64,000 nucleotides of DNA from Artemia franciscana (lineage: Eukaryota > Arthropoda > Branchiopoda > Anostraca > Artemiidae): the NCBI RefSeq assembly GCF_032884065.1, contig NC_088871.1, forward strand, positions 13,244,393 through 13,308,392, given 5' to 3'. The number at the start of each line of letters is the position of its first letter. Position 1 is the stretch's first letter. The notes beneath the pieces are model-generated. The model was not told the origin of the DNA and made no database searches. It saw nothing but the letters and a program-made list of their open reading frames with translations. Position numbers and translations under genes: made by a program. Shown one piece after another: positions 11,440-21,316 of the stretch.

Positions 11440-11790
11440 CTGTTTTTAAGGCATTACCGATATGCTACTTAAAAGACTTTGGCAGATTGAAGCAAGCCAT
11501 TTTTGAAAAGTTTCAGCTTTCCCCTGAGTACTTTCAAAGAAGGTTAAGAAGCAAAAGAAAGCGAGACAACGAAACATACAAAGAACACGGCTACAGATTG
11601 AAAGATATGCGTTTAAAATAGCTGGAGCTAGAAAATTATAGAGTGTTAGAAGACCCAGAGGAGATTGAAGAAAAGATGACAGAAGTAATAGAAAAAAAAT
11701 AGAACAATTTTAAGAAAATGCCCACAGAGAATTGAAAATATATTTAAAACAGGAGAACCTAAAAACAAGCGAAGAAATGGCAGGTCCTAT
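11440..11790 (+). pseudogene. Gag/SCAN-like capsid fragment, copy 1
   Basis: The plus strand gives, over shifting frames, AIFEKFQLSPEYFQRRLRSK, ETYKEHGYRLK, then 'LELENYRVLEDPEEIEEKMTEV' and 'LKIYLKQENLKTSEEM'. The order matches the SCAN-related capsid region of Ty3/gypsy-type Gag: K-F-x-L-(T/S)-PE-x-Y/F-x-x-R-F/L-R, then Y-x-E..L, E-D-x-x-E-L, and a P/N-K-T-x-E-E motif. Frameshifts and a stop interrupt it. No protease, RT or LTR is seen next to it. Assignment is by motif order only. Confidence 0.5.
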
Positions 11791-12480
11791 ATATATGACA
11801 ATGGTTATAAATTATTACCAAAAATTATTTTGGTCCAGAAAAGCTACTGAAATAATTTCATGGGCAAGTTAAGATCATTATTTTTTTTACTGTATTTCAA
11901 GACCATCTTACAAATACAAGAAATTTTTTGGGAGGGGTTTTCAAACCTAGCGTTTTCACCCCCTAGATACAACCCTGGTTGATACAAAATAGTAAGCATA
12001 TTCTCCCTAAGTCTTTAACTTCAAGCGTCCATTGACAGAAATATTTCTTTATTTCTTTCTTTTTTTTACTTAATCCTTATAAGAGTATCCAAGTTTGGGA
12101 GCTACGAGGTTTTGAATATGCTAATCAGACTGTGATGTGAGTAGAATCACACTCTGAAATTTTTACCTTGATCAGTATTGAATGTGGAGCCAAATTCCTG
12201 AGGGTCAGATTCGATGTTAGATGGTACCGAAATGCTCGGAAAAGTACTCATCGAGCTATCTTCAAGCTAGGGAAAAATGAAAGGGTCTGGACTGTCAACT
12301 TGCTTCTGAATGTGTCTTGGTAAAGCCTCAACAAAATCTAAAAACATATAATTCAAGGGAATATAAAAAATTTTGACAAAAAATGTACAAACATTTGCCG
12401 AAGAGTATTTAGTAGATTCAGACAAAGATGCAGTTCCAAATAACAAAGTTATGCAAATAAAAATATTTAACGAAATATAA
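11450..12480. repeat. unit 1 of a local tandem duplication (Gag-like fragment plus exon-like block)
   Basis: This block is repeated as 12770-13005 plus 14213-15060. The two copies share the Gag-like fragment, the AGTAAGCAT...TTCTCCCTAAG spacer and the 171-base exon-like segment in the same order. Unit 2 is interrupted by a family H insertion, which makes unit 1 a natural empty site for that insertion. Confidence 0.8.
12167..12337 (-). pseudogene. degenerate copy of the 57-codon exon (in-frame stop)
   Basis: The minus strand keeps the acceptor (GTTTTTAG), the full 171-base length with no indel and the donor (CAAG|GTAAAA) of the exon at 14610-14780. Codon 24 or so is TAG (near 12268-12270) where the other copy has AAG. 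The splice signals are intact, so the exon could still be spliced in and would then terminate translation. Confidence 0.6.
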
Positions 12481-12769
12481 CTAATTGATTACTCTTTCGG
12501 GATGTTACCGTTTTTAGGAAAAGAATAGAAATAAAAATAATTGTGTATAAGTTAATGGGTATACGCAAAGATGAAAAGGAAAATAGATTCAATCAAGGTT
12601 ACAATAACTTATTTATAAAAAGAAGGTGAAAAGAGAAATGATCAGCAACATACGTTATTCGCATGAGGGAAATTCAAAAGGGTGCAACACAGGGACGATT
12701 ACACGTATTAGTTTAGAACTTTAAGGAAATGAAAATAGAAATGATTAATTTAACAAAAATGCAACATAG

Positions 12770-13005
12770 GAACGATAAAACGCAAAGAATACGGCTACAA
12801 ATCGAAAAATATTTGTTTAAATGGCTGGAGCTAGAAAAGTATAGGGTGTTAGATTGAAGAAAAGATTACAGAAGTGATGGAACAAAAAGTAATGCAAAAA
12901 TTTTTAGAAAATACCCACAGAAAATTGAAAATATATTTAAAACAGAAGAATCCAAAAACAAGCGAAAAAATGGTGGGATTCGTGAAGAGATGGTCCTATA
13001 TGTAG
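12770..13005 (+). pseudogene. Gag/SCAN-like capsid fragment, copy 2
   Basis: Plus-strand text LQIEKYLFKWLELEKYRVL, then EQKVMQKFLENTHRKLKIYL and NPKTSEEMV, parallels copy 1 at 11440-11790. A stop after YRVLD and a frameshift break it. It belongs to unit 2 of the local duplication and stops where the family H element begins. Confidence 0.5.
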
Positions 13006-14212
13006 ATTAAATAAAAAAAAAACAAGTTTTTTTAATTGAAATTAAGGAGCTACATTAAAACTTAAAACGAACAAAAATTACTTCGTATATGAAAGCGGCT
13101 GCTTCCTCATCAACTCCCTGCTCTTTAAATAAAATTTGACTCTTTCTCTTAACTCTACTTTTTAAAACATTAAAAAACTTCAGCGTAAAGAGTGGGGCTT
13201 TGATGAGGAAGCAGCCCCTTTCATATACGAAGTAATGTTTGTTCGTTTTAAGTTTTATCTCACTCCATACTTTCCGTTGAAAAACTTGTTTTTTTATTTA
13301 ATTTCTGAACGTCTTTGAATCAATGCATGTTTTGATTTTGGTGCTCCGCAGATGAATAATTAAAACAAAAATAGCATATTTATTTTTTTGGCTAATTGAG
13401 TTTTTCATAGTTTTGATCGAATTATTTTGAGAAAAAAAGAGTGGGGGAGGAGACCTAGTTGCCCTCCGATTTTGGCTTTTTAAAAAGGCAACTCGAACTT
13501 TTAATTTTACGAATCTTTTTATTAGTAAAAAGATATACGTAACTTACAAATTAGCTTACGTAAAGAACTTCTATATTCTCATATTTTTATTATGTATACT
13601 ACGGGGTTCTCCCCCTCGTCAGTACCTCGCTTTTACACTAAAGCTTAAATTTTTTCCCAGTTTCTTAGGAATGACCCTTGAATCACAAAAGCCGTAGAAT
13701 AAATAGTTGAAATTACTAAAAATGCTTTAGCGTAAAGAGCGAGGTATTAGGAGGAGGTGAGCCCATCATATGCGTAATAATCTCTGTTCGTTTTAAGTTT
13801 CAATGCTTCTCCTTACTTTCAGTTGAAAAAAAACTTTTTCATATTTATTTTTGCATCGTTTTTTTTTTAATAATGCTAGAGAATCCTGCGCTCCCTTCAT
13901 GACACTTTTCTTCCCCCATTACAAATTTCTCCAAGGAAAGTTCCCCCAACATATCCGCCCCTTGTCAACCCCCACCCAACCTAGAAATCCTCCAGAAAAC
14001 GTCTGTTATTTTCTAAAATAGGGGAATTTTTCTCAGGTCCGTAACTTTTGATGGGTAAGATTAAACTTGATGAAACTTATATATTTAAAACCAGCATCAA
14101 AATGCGATCCTTTTGATGTAGCTATTGGTATCAAAAGTATCCCTTTTTTAGAGTTTTGGTTACTATTGCGCCAGGTCACTCCTTACTACAGTTCGTTACC
14201 ACGAACTGTTTG
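13006..14212 (-). mobile_element. family H copy with both ends defined by an empty site
   Basis: The left end is ATTAAATAAAAAAAAAACAAG followed by a foldback: AATTGAAATTAAGGAGCTAC near 13035 pairs with CTCCATACTTTCCGTTGAA near 13262. The right end is CAGGTCACTCCTTACTACAG and the hairpin ACAGTTCGT-TACC-ACGAACTGT (14188-14209). The duplicated sequence of unit 1 (near 11790-11805) lacks it, so the insertion boundaries can be placed to within a few bases. No clear target duplication is visible. Confidence 0.8.
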
Positions 14213-15060
14213 AGCAGTGTTTATTACTTATTGCCAAAATGATTTTAGTCCGGAAAAGGTACTGAAACAATTTGATGGGTGACTTAACATTGCTTTTTCT
14301 TAATATATTTTAAGACAATTTACGAATCCAAGAAATATTTCGGGAGGGGGTTTTAAACCTTGCGTTTTATTCCTCCAAGACACAACCATTGATGATACTA
14401 AATAGTAAGCATGGCTCCATTTTCCGTAAAAATTCCCATTCTCCCTAAGCCTTTAACTTCAACCGTTCACTGACGGAAATATTTTTCTTTCTTTTTTTTC
14501 CTTTTTTTTTACTTAATCCCCATAAAAGTATGCAAGTTTGGAAGCTCCAAGGTTTTGAATATGCTAATCAGACTGTGTTGCGAGTAGAGTCCCATTCTGA
14601 AATTTGTACCTTGATCAGTAATGGACCTGGAGCCAAATTCCTGAGAGTGAGATTCGAAGTTAAGTGGTACCGAAATGCTCGGAATAGTACCCATTGGGTA
14701 ATCTTCAAGCTTGGGAAAAATGAAAGGGTCTGAACTGTCAGCCTGCTTCTGAAGGTCACTTGGTAAAGCTTCGACAACATCTAAAAACATAAAATTCAAA
14801 GGAATATAAAGGAATTTCAAAAAAAATGTACACATATTTGCCGAAGAGTATTTAGTAGATTCAGACAAAGATGCAGCTCCCCAATAACAAAATGATGCAA
14901 ATGGAACACACCTTCCCCAAAAAATTAGAAAGTACACTGCAACATCACCAAAGAGCAACAGATTTTTCTTTAAAGAGTAAACTTTCGATCCGGCTGCAGT
15001 GGGCGATCTATTTGATCTTCCACGCCATAATAAAATATTTAACGAAACATAACTAATTGA
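14213..15060. repeat. rest of unit 2 of the local tandem duplication
   Basis: It resumes unit 2 after the family H insert and includes the intact 57-codon exon. A further partial copy of its right part (CAAAGAGCAACAG..., GGCGATCTATTTGATCTTC...) follows at about 15140-15370. Confidence 0.75.
14610..14780 (-). CDS. candidate 57-codon exon, possibly of the DIDO/PHF3-like gene
   Basis: The minus strand has an acceptor (ATGTTTTTAG), an open 171-base frame and a donor (CAAG|GTACAA). It encodes a hydrophilic, Ser/Pro-rich peptide starting DVVEALPSDLQKQADSS and ending SRSITDQ; no domain is recognised. Both junctions are phase 1, so the exon is symmetric. Its donor phase fits the acceptor of the PHD exon at 1-220 (G + CA gives Ala), on the same strand and downstream in transcription order, which is why I link them. 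Conservation of length in the second copy (12167-12337) supports past exon status. Splicing to the PHD exon is inference. Confidence 0.5.
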
Positions 15061-15139
15061 TTACTATTTCGGGATATTACTATTTTTAGGAAAAGAATAG
15101 AAATAAAATAATTGTGTATAAATTGTGTATAAAAATAGA

Positions 15140-15370
15140 ACACCTTATTCTTTAAGAAAATTTTAAACAGATATATCCTCCGAACGATTAGAAAGCAGGC
15201 TCCAACAGCGCCAAAGAGCAACAGCTTTTTCCTTAAATAGTAAACTCTCGATTCGACAGCAGCAGGCGATCTATTTGATCTTCTGCGCCATAATAAAATA
15301 TTTAACGAACCAAAACTAATTGATTATTGTTTCGGGATATTACAATTTTTAGGAAAAGAATAGAAATTTA
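15140..15370. repeat. partial third copy of the duplicated block
   Basis: Shares CAAAGAGCAACAG, GGCGATCTATTTGATCTTC, GCGCCATAATAAAATATTTA and TTCGGGATATTAC with 14940-15075. It lacks the exon. Confidence 0.7.
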
Positions 15371-15599
15371 TTATGTACAAGCTAATCGGTATAAACGAAG
15401 AAAAAAAGGAAACTATATTAAATAAAACTTTTTACCATGAAACATACTTTCAAAATGAAGAAGATCAAGGAATTTTTCATAATCAGCCTCATGCAAGTTT
15501 AATTTCGAGTTTAATCGAGTTTGTTGTTTTAACAATGCAAAAGATTGATTCACTTCATCTGACAGAATAGTATATAAGCCTTTAGCTCATTTTAGTTAA

Positions 15600-15901
15600 T
15601 TGAACCTCGCTCTTTACGCTAAAGCTTAAGTTTTGTCCCAATTCTTTAAGAATGACCCCTGAATCAGAAAGGCCGCAGAATAAATAGTTGAAATTACTAA
15701 AAATACTTTAGCATAAAGAACGAAGTATTTAGGAGGAGAAGATCCCCTCATATGCGTAATAATCTCTGTTCGTTTTAAGTTTTAAAGCTACTCCTTACTT
15801 TCAATTGAAAAAACTTTTTCATGTTAATTTTTTTATTGTTTTTTTTTATAGTAATGCTAGAAAATCCTGCACCATTTTCACTCATTTTATCTTCCCCCAT
15901 G
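15600..15901 (-). mobile_element. family H fragment running into the assembly gap
   Basis: It contains CTCGCTCTTTACGCTAAAGC, GAATGACCCCTGAATC, AGAATAAATAGTTGAAATTAC and CTCCTTACTTTCAATTGAAA in the family H order, then is cut by the N run. Confidence 0.65.
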
Positions 15902-16001
15902 NNNNNNNNNNNNNNNNNNNNNNNNNNNNNNNNNNNNNNNNNNNNNNNNNNNNNNNNNNNNNNNNNNNNNNNNNNNNNNNNNNNNNNNNNNNNNNNNNNN
16001 N
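15902..16001. other. assembly gap (100 N)
   Basis: Exactly 100 N, the usual placeholder for unknown length. Family H sequence is on the left and a different repeat on the right, so the junction may not reflect contiguous DNA. Confidence 0.99.
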
Positions 16002-16480
16002 GGGGGGCTTTCAACAAAAAGAGTTTCTCCTGAGGGGAGGTTATTGTTCGTACAAGATGAGCCAGATTTACTGGTATTATTTGAAAAATGAAAAGAAATT
16101 AAACGATTTTTTTCAACTGAAAGTAAGGAGCAACACTAAAACTCAAATGAGCGAATATTACTCCGTATATGAAGAGTTTGTCCCCTCCTCAATAAATTAC
16201 TCTTTACTCTAAAGTTTGACAATTTGACTCAATTTCTTTAAAACAACTCCTGAAACACAGGAGCACATTACAGTGACATCATTGACCCCTGAGACAGGGG
16301 TCAATGATGTCACTCCTACAGACCAGGGTGCAGACAATTCAGCATTTGCTCAGAAAAAGCCAGGCTTTTTTACGGGAGTTCCAACTTACATAAATAGGGG
16401 GGCGGGGTTTACTTTAGTTAGAGAACTATCTAGGGGAGCCTTCTTATAGTATTGTTCTGATAAAAAATACTAAAAAAGGA
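16002..16480 (+). repeat. repeat shared with 39436-40440
   Basis: It shares GAGTTTCTCCTGAGGGGAGG, a CAACTGAAAGTAAGGAGCAAC box, TCACTGACCCCTG/TCATTGACCCCTG, and CTTATAGT..TTTCTGATAAAAAATACTAA with 39436-40440, where the same blocks are separated by about 400 additional bases. No coding frame is seen. Confidence 0.75.
16273..16313. repeat. perfect 19-bp palindrome with 3-base loop
   Basis: GTGACATCATTGACCCCTG (16273-16291), loop AGA, then CAGGGGTCAATGATGTCAC (16295-16313), an exact reverse complement. The related copy at about 40205-40240 has the left arm in diverged form but not the right, so the hairpin is specific to this copy. Confidence 0.95.
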
Positions 16481-16599
16481 TTTCATTGGCATTGTTTCAA
16501 AAGCTTAACCTGAAAGGAAATAAATTGGAAAGGATAAATAAAAAGAGTAATAAAACTACGAATAATTTTAGAACTTTTTCTGTAAATTTGCCAATCGAT

Positions 16600-16860
16600 G
16601 GAATAATCTAAATAATATAAATTTGCCAATAGATGGAAGAATACAAACATCAGTAAAAAAATACTTGAATTGTACCACGATTTTGTAAAATGTACCATAT
16701 TTTGTGGGATTGTACTAAATTATACCAGTAGAGGTAAATTGTACAAAAATGGTACAGTTGTACCATGTTTGGTATCATTGCACTAATTGGCTAGGAGATT
16801 CTGATTTACATGAATGAATCTTAAAAACATAAATAGAGACCAACATTGTGCATAATTAAT
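16600..16860 (+). repeat. GTAC-spaced repeat, copy 1
   Basis: Short interspersed repeat with GTAC words spaced along ATTGTACCA, AATGTACCAT, GGATTGTACTA, ATGTACAAAAATGGTACA and GTTGTACCATG, ending AACATTGTGCATAATTAA. Other copies are at about 28190-28375 and 31975-32620. Family H follows directly at 16862. Confidence 0.8.
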
Positions 16861-16861
16861 C

Positions 16862-17782
16862 AAACAGTTCGTAGTAACGAACTGTTTAAATACATAAGTT
16901 TCATCAAGTTTGGTCTTACCCATCAAAAGTTACGAGCCTGAGAAAATTTGCGTTACTTTAGAAAATAGGGGGAAACAACCCCTAAAATACATAGAAATTT
17001 AACGAAAGTCCCACCATCGGATTCAGCGTATCAGAGAACCCTACAGTAGAAGTTTCAAGCTCCTATCTATAAAAATATGGAATTTTGTATTTTTTGCCAG
17101 AAGGCAGATCACGGATGCGTGTTTGTTTGTTGGTTTGTTTTTTTCCCTAGGGGTGATCGTATCGACCCAGTTGTCCTAGAATGTTGCAAGAGGGCTCATT
17201 CTGACGGAAATGAAAAGTTCTAGTGCCCTATTTGAGTGAATAAAAATTTGGAGGGCACCTAGGCCCCCTCCCACGCTAATTATTTCCCCAAAGTCAACGG
17301 ATCAAAATTCTGAGATAGCCATTTTTTTCAGCGTAGTCGAAAAACCTTATTACTATGTCTTTGGGGCCGACTTACTCCCCCACAGTCCCCTTGGGAGGGG
17401 CAACAAGTTACAAACTTTGACCAGTGCTTACATATAGTAATGGTTATTGGGAAGTGTACAGGCGTTTTCAGGAGGATTTTTTGGTTGGGGGAGGGGTTGA
17501 GAAGAGGGGGATATGCTGAGGGAACTTTCCATCGAGGATTTTGTCATGGGGGAAGAAAATTCCCATGAAGGGAGCGCAGGATTTACTTGCATTATTAAAA
17601 AAAAAACAGTGAAAAAATAAATATGAAAAAGTTTTTTTTTCAGCGGGAAGTAAGGAGCAGCATTAAAACTAAAAATAAACAGAAATTATTACCCATATGA
17701 GGGGCTCACCTTCTCCTAATACCTCGCTCTTTACGCTAAAGTATTTTTAGTAATTTCAACAATTTATTCTACGGCTTTTGGC
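16862..17782 (+). mobile_element. family H copy truncated by the inverted duplication
   Basis: It starts with hairpin ACAGTTCGT-AGTA-ACGAACTGT (16864-16885) and runs through the family blocks to TTATTCTACGGCTTTTG. There the right arm of the inverted duplication begins abruptly; other copies (for example near 3240) continue with TGATTCAGGGGTCATTC. Confidence 0.8.
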
Positions 17783-19093
17783 ACTATATCTCTTGATTTT
17801 CAAATGAATGAGCCCTGTAAAAATTTCCTATGATTATCTTTTTCCATAAAAACCTTATATGCTAACAATATGAAACTAGTCCAGCTTATAGCATTTACTG
17901 CAAAGGCTTAGGGGGAAGGTATCATCCCCAAAAACATAATTACTGGACTGCTGAATTTTGTTGAACCAAATGAACATCGTAAATTTTGATTAGATGTGCC
18001 TAGAGATATGATGGGCGTGACGCAGTGCCTTCCAATTACTTTTGACTCTCAAAAATACACCAGAACATTCAATTTTCAATCGAATTAGCTCCTTGTGAAG
18101 TTTCTACGGCAACTCTTTCTGAGCGAAGTGGCCAGGTCAGAAGTTAGAAAATGTTTTTTTTTTCTTTTTTTTTACATAATCAAACAGTTTGTAGTAATGA
18201 ACTGTAAGTAAGGAGCGACTCGGCAAAATAGTAGCCGAAACTCTTAAAGGGGGATTTTAATGTCAATAGATACATTAAAAGAATCAGCTTATTATGTTGA
18301 TTACAAATATATAAGATTCATAAAGTTTAGTTTTACCCATAAAAAGTTACGAGCCTGAAGTAATTTGCCTGATTTTTGAAATAAGGGGAAACACCCCCAA
18401 AAAGTAACACAATAACTCAATCAGATTCAGCGTACCAGATACCCCTGCTGCAGGCGTTTCAAGCTCCTATATGCAAAAATGTGCATATAGCCTGAGGAAA
18501 GATGTGTGTTTTATTTTGTTTTTCCAAGACGTTTTATTTTGTTTTTTCAAAGATGTGTGTTTTATTTTGTTTTTTCGAGGACCATTTAAAAATGGTCTTC
18601 GAAGATAGGGAGAGGGTGCATTCGAACAGAAATTAAAAGTTCTAGTGCCGTTTTTAAGTGAGCAAATAGATTGGAGGGCGACTGGGCCCACTGTTTGAAG
18701 CCCAATGACAAAGTTTTTGAAGAAACTGAATTTCAGAAGCAAGACGGGGGAGGAAGGGGGACTAACACAACTAAAGTTTTCCCACCCACTACCTCAGCAA
18801 ATTAGGCCCGTGCATGTGACTTTGTTGTTGGCTTTTTCCGTTTATTGTTTATTTTTCAGCAGAAGCTAAGAAATCTGATCAAAAAGATCGTCTAAAAGGC
18901 AAAATAAAGAAGGGGGAAGAAAAAATAGAAATCTTGAAGGAAATGATGAAAGTGAACATGGTGGAAGTGAGGCGCATTGGGAAAGTGAAGACGATCCAAA
19001 TAAGCTGTGGTGTATTTACCAGACGCCACATAACAATCGATTTATGGTTTGCTGCGACAGTTGTGACGAGTGGTATCATGGCCAATGCGTCGG
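17783..19093. repeat. right arm of the 1.3-kb inverted duplication
   Basis: Reverse complement of 1-1290. It begins ACTATATCTCTTGATTTTC inside a family H sequence, which marks a clear breakpoint, and contains a second PHD exon in the plus orientation. Confidence 0.88.
18179..18780 (+). mobile_element. family H copy inside the right inverted arm
   Basis: TCAAACAGTTTGTAGTAATGAACTGT then AAGTAAGGAGCGACTCGGC: a slightly degenerate terminal hairpin followed by the family box. It is mirrored at about 320-905. Confidence 0.7.
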
Positions 19094-19110
19094 AGTTACA
19101 AGGATTCTCG
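18860..19110 (+). pseudogene. frameshifted copy of the DIDO-like PHD exon
   Basis: The acceptor (ATTTTTCAG at 18859) and a strong donor (CTCG|GTAAGT at 19111) are retained. Relative to the minus-strand exon at 1-220 it lacks one A in the lysine-rich stretch (near 18925), which shifts the frame before the finger, and has a 15-base in-frame insertion (AACATGGTGGAAGTG). In the finger frame the second cysteine codon is TAC (WCIY instead of WCIC), removing a zinc ligand. Continuing in that frame gives HNNRFMVCCDSCDEWYHGQC with Asn for Ser changes nearby, then VGVTRIL up to the donor. This completes the exon end that the left copy does not show. It is judged a pseudo-exon. Confidence 0.8.
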
Positions 19111-19177
19111 GTAAGTATGGAGCAGATTTGTACCACCTCCTTCAAAAAGTACCCCCCCCCCCAAAAAAAAATACAAC

Positions 19178-20310
19178 TGCAAATTAACTTGAGTAACGAA
19201 CTTCTATATTCGTATATTTTTATTACGTATATGAGGGAGTTTGTCCCCTTGTTAATACCTTGCTCTTTATACTAAAGCTTAAATTTTGTCCCAATTCTTT
19301 AAGAATGACCCCAGAATAACAAAGGCCGTAGAACAAATTGTTAAAATTATTAAAAGTACTTTAGCGTAAAGAGCGAGGTATTTAGGAGGAGATGAACCCT
19401 TCCTGTGCGTAACAATTTCTGTTTGTTTTTAGTTTTAATGCTGCTCCTTACTTTCAGTTGAATAAAATTTTCCATGTTTATATTTTTATTGTTTTTGTAA
19501 ATAATGCTAGAAAATCCTGCGCCCCCTTCATGGAATTCCTTTCACCCCATGACAAATTCCTCCAAGGAAAGATCCTTCCACGTAGCTTCCTCTCCTTAAC
19601 CTCTCCCCCCAACCAAACAAATCCCCCTGAAAACGTCTGTAAACTGCCCAATAACCATTACTGTGTGTAAACACTGGTCAAATGTGTAACTTGCAGCCCC
19701 TTCTCCAGGGACTCTGGGGGAGTAAGTCGTCACAAAGACATAGCTATTATGTTCTTCGACTATGCTAAACACAATTACTATCTCAAAATTTTGATCCGTT
19801 GACTTTGGGCAAAAAATGAGTGGGGGAGGGGGCCTAGCTGCCCTCCAATTTTTTTAATCACTTAAAAAGGACACAAAAACTTTTAATTTCCGTTAAAATG
19901 AGCCCTCTTGCGACACTCTAGGAACACTGGGTCGATACTTTACCCCTGGGAAAAAGAAAAAAAACAACAAATAATTAACATGCACCCATGATCAGTCATC
20001 TGGCAAAAAATACGAACTTCCACATTTTTGTGGATAGGAGCTTGAAACTTATACAGTGGGGCTCTCTTATACACTGAATGTGATGGTGTTATTTTCGTTA
20101 AAATTTCAAGTTTTATACTGTTTTAAAAAGTAGAGTTGTGAGAAAGAGTCAAAATTTACCATAAAGAGTGAGCGTAAAAAACTTTAGAGTAAAGAGCGAC
20201 GTGTTGAGGAGGGGACAACCCCTTGCATATACGGAATAATTTCTGTTTGTCTCAAGTTTTAATGTCGCTCCTTACTTGCAGTTAAAAACTATTTTTTTTA
20301 TTTAATTTAG
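19178..20310 (-). mobile_element. family H region, tandem unit A
   Basis: Reverse-oriented family H sequence. Its first 500 bases are almost identical to 20449-20945 and its last 380 to 20949-21316. The intervening 19690-19925 is missing from unit B. Confidence 0.75.
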
Positions 20311-20448
20311 AAATTGGATATTGAGAAAAAAAGGGGTGGGGGAGGAGCCCTAGTTGCCCTCTAGTTTTTGGTTACTTAAAAAGGCAACTAGAACTGTCAA
20401 TTTTTTTTAAAAACGTTTTTAATAAAAAAAATATACGTAGGCTACCTT

Positions 20449-21316
20449 ACAAATTAACTTGTGTAACGAACTTCTATATTCGTATATTTTTATTACGCGT
20501 ATGAGGGGGTTTGTCCCCTTGTTAATACCTTGCTCTTTATACTAAAGCTTAAATTTTGTCCCAATTCTTTAAGAATAACAAAGGCCGTAGAACAAATTGT
20601 TTAAATTACTAAAAGTACTTTAGCGTAAAGAGCAAGGTATTTAGGAGGAGATGAACCCTTCCTGTGCGTAACAATTTCTGTTTGTTTTTAGTTTTAATGC
20701 TGCTCCTTACTTTCAGTTGAATAAAATTTTCCATGTTTATATTTTTATTGTTTTTGTAAATAATGCTAGAAAATCCTGCGCCCCCTTCATGGAATTCCTT
20801 TCACCCCATGACAAATTCCTCCAAGGAAAGATCCTTCCACGTAGCTTCCTCTCCTTAACCTCTCCCCCCAACCAAACAAATCCCCTGAAAACGTCTGTGT
20901 ACTGCCCAAGAATCATTACTGTACGTAAACACTGGTCAAAGGTGTAACTGGGTCGACATGATTACCCCCAGGGAAAAGAAAAACAACAACAAATAATTAA
21001 CATGCACCCGTGATCGGTCATCTGGCAAAAAATACGAAGTTCCACATTTTTGTAGATAGGAGCTTGAAACTTCTACAGTGGGGTTCTCTTATATGCTGAA
21101 TGTGATGTTGTTATTTTCGTTAAGACTTCAAGTTTTATATTGTTTTAAAAAGTAGAGTTGTGAGAAAGAGTCAAACTTTACCGTAAAGAGTGGGCCTAAA
21201 AAACTTTAGAGTAAAGAACGACGTGTTGAGGAGGGGACAACCCCTTGCATATATGGAATCATTTCTGTTTGTCTTAAGTTTTAATGTCGCTCCTTACTTG
21301 CAGTTAAAAACTTTCT
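20449..21316 (-). mobile_element. family H region, tandem unit B
   Basis: Near-identical repeat of unit A with an internal deletion. The high identity implies a very recent duplication or an assembly duplication. Confidence 0.75.

Noticed and set aside
15775..16212. ORFs spanning the N run
   Set aside because: They read through undetermined bases; no evidence supports them.
19458..20947. Two near-identical 70-76-residue ORFs (MNKIFHVYIFIVF...) and their relatives at 45783-46496
   Set aside because: They recur only because the family H block is duplicated. The frame is disrupted in other copies and starts inside a U-rich foldback end.
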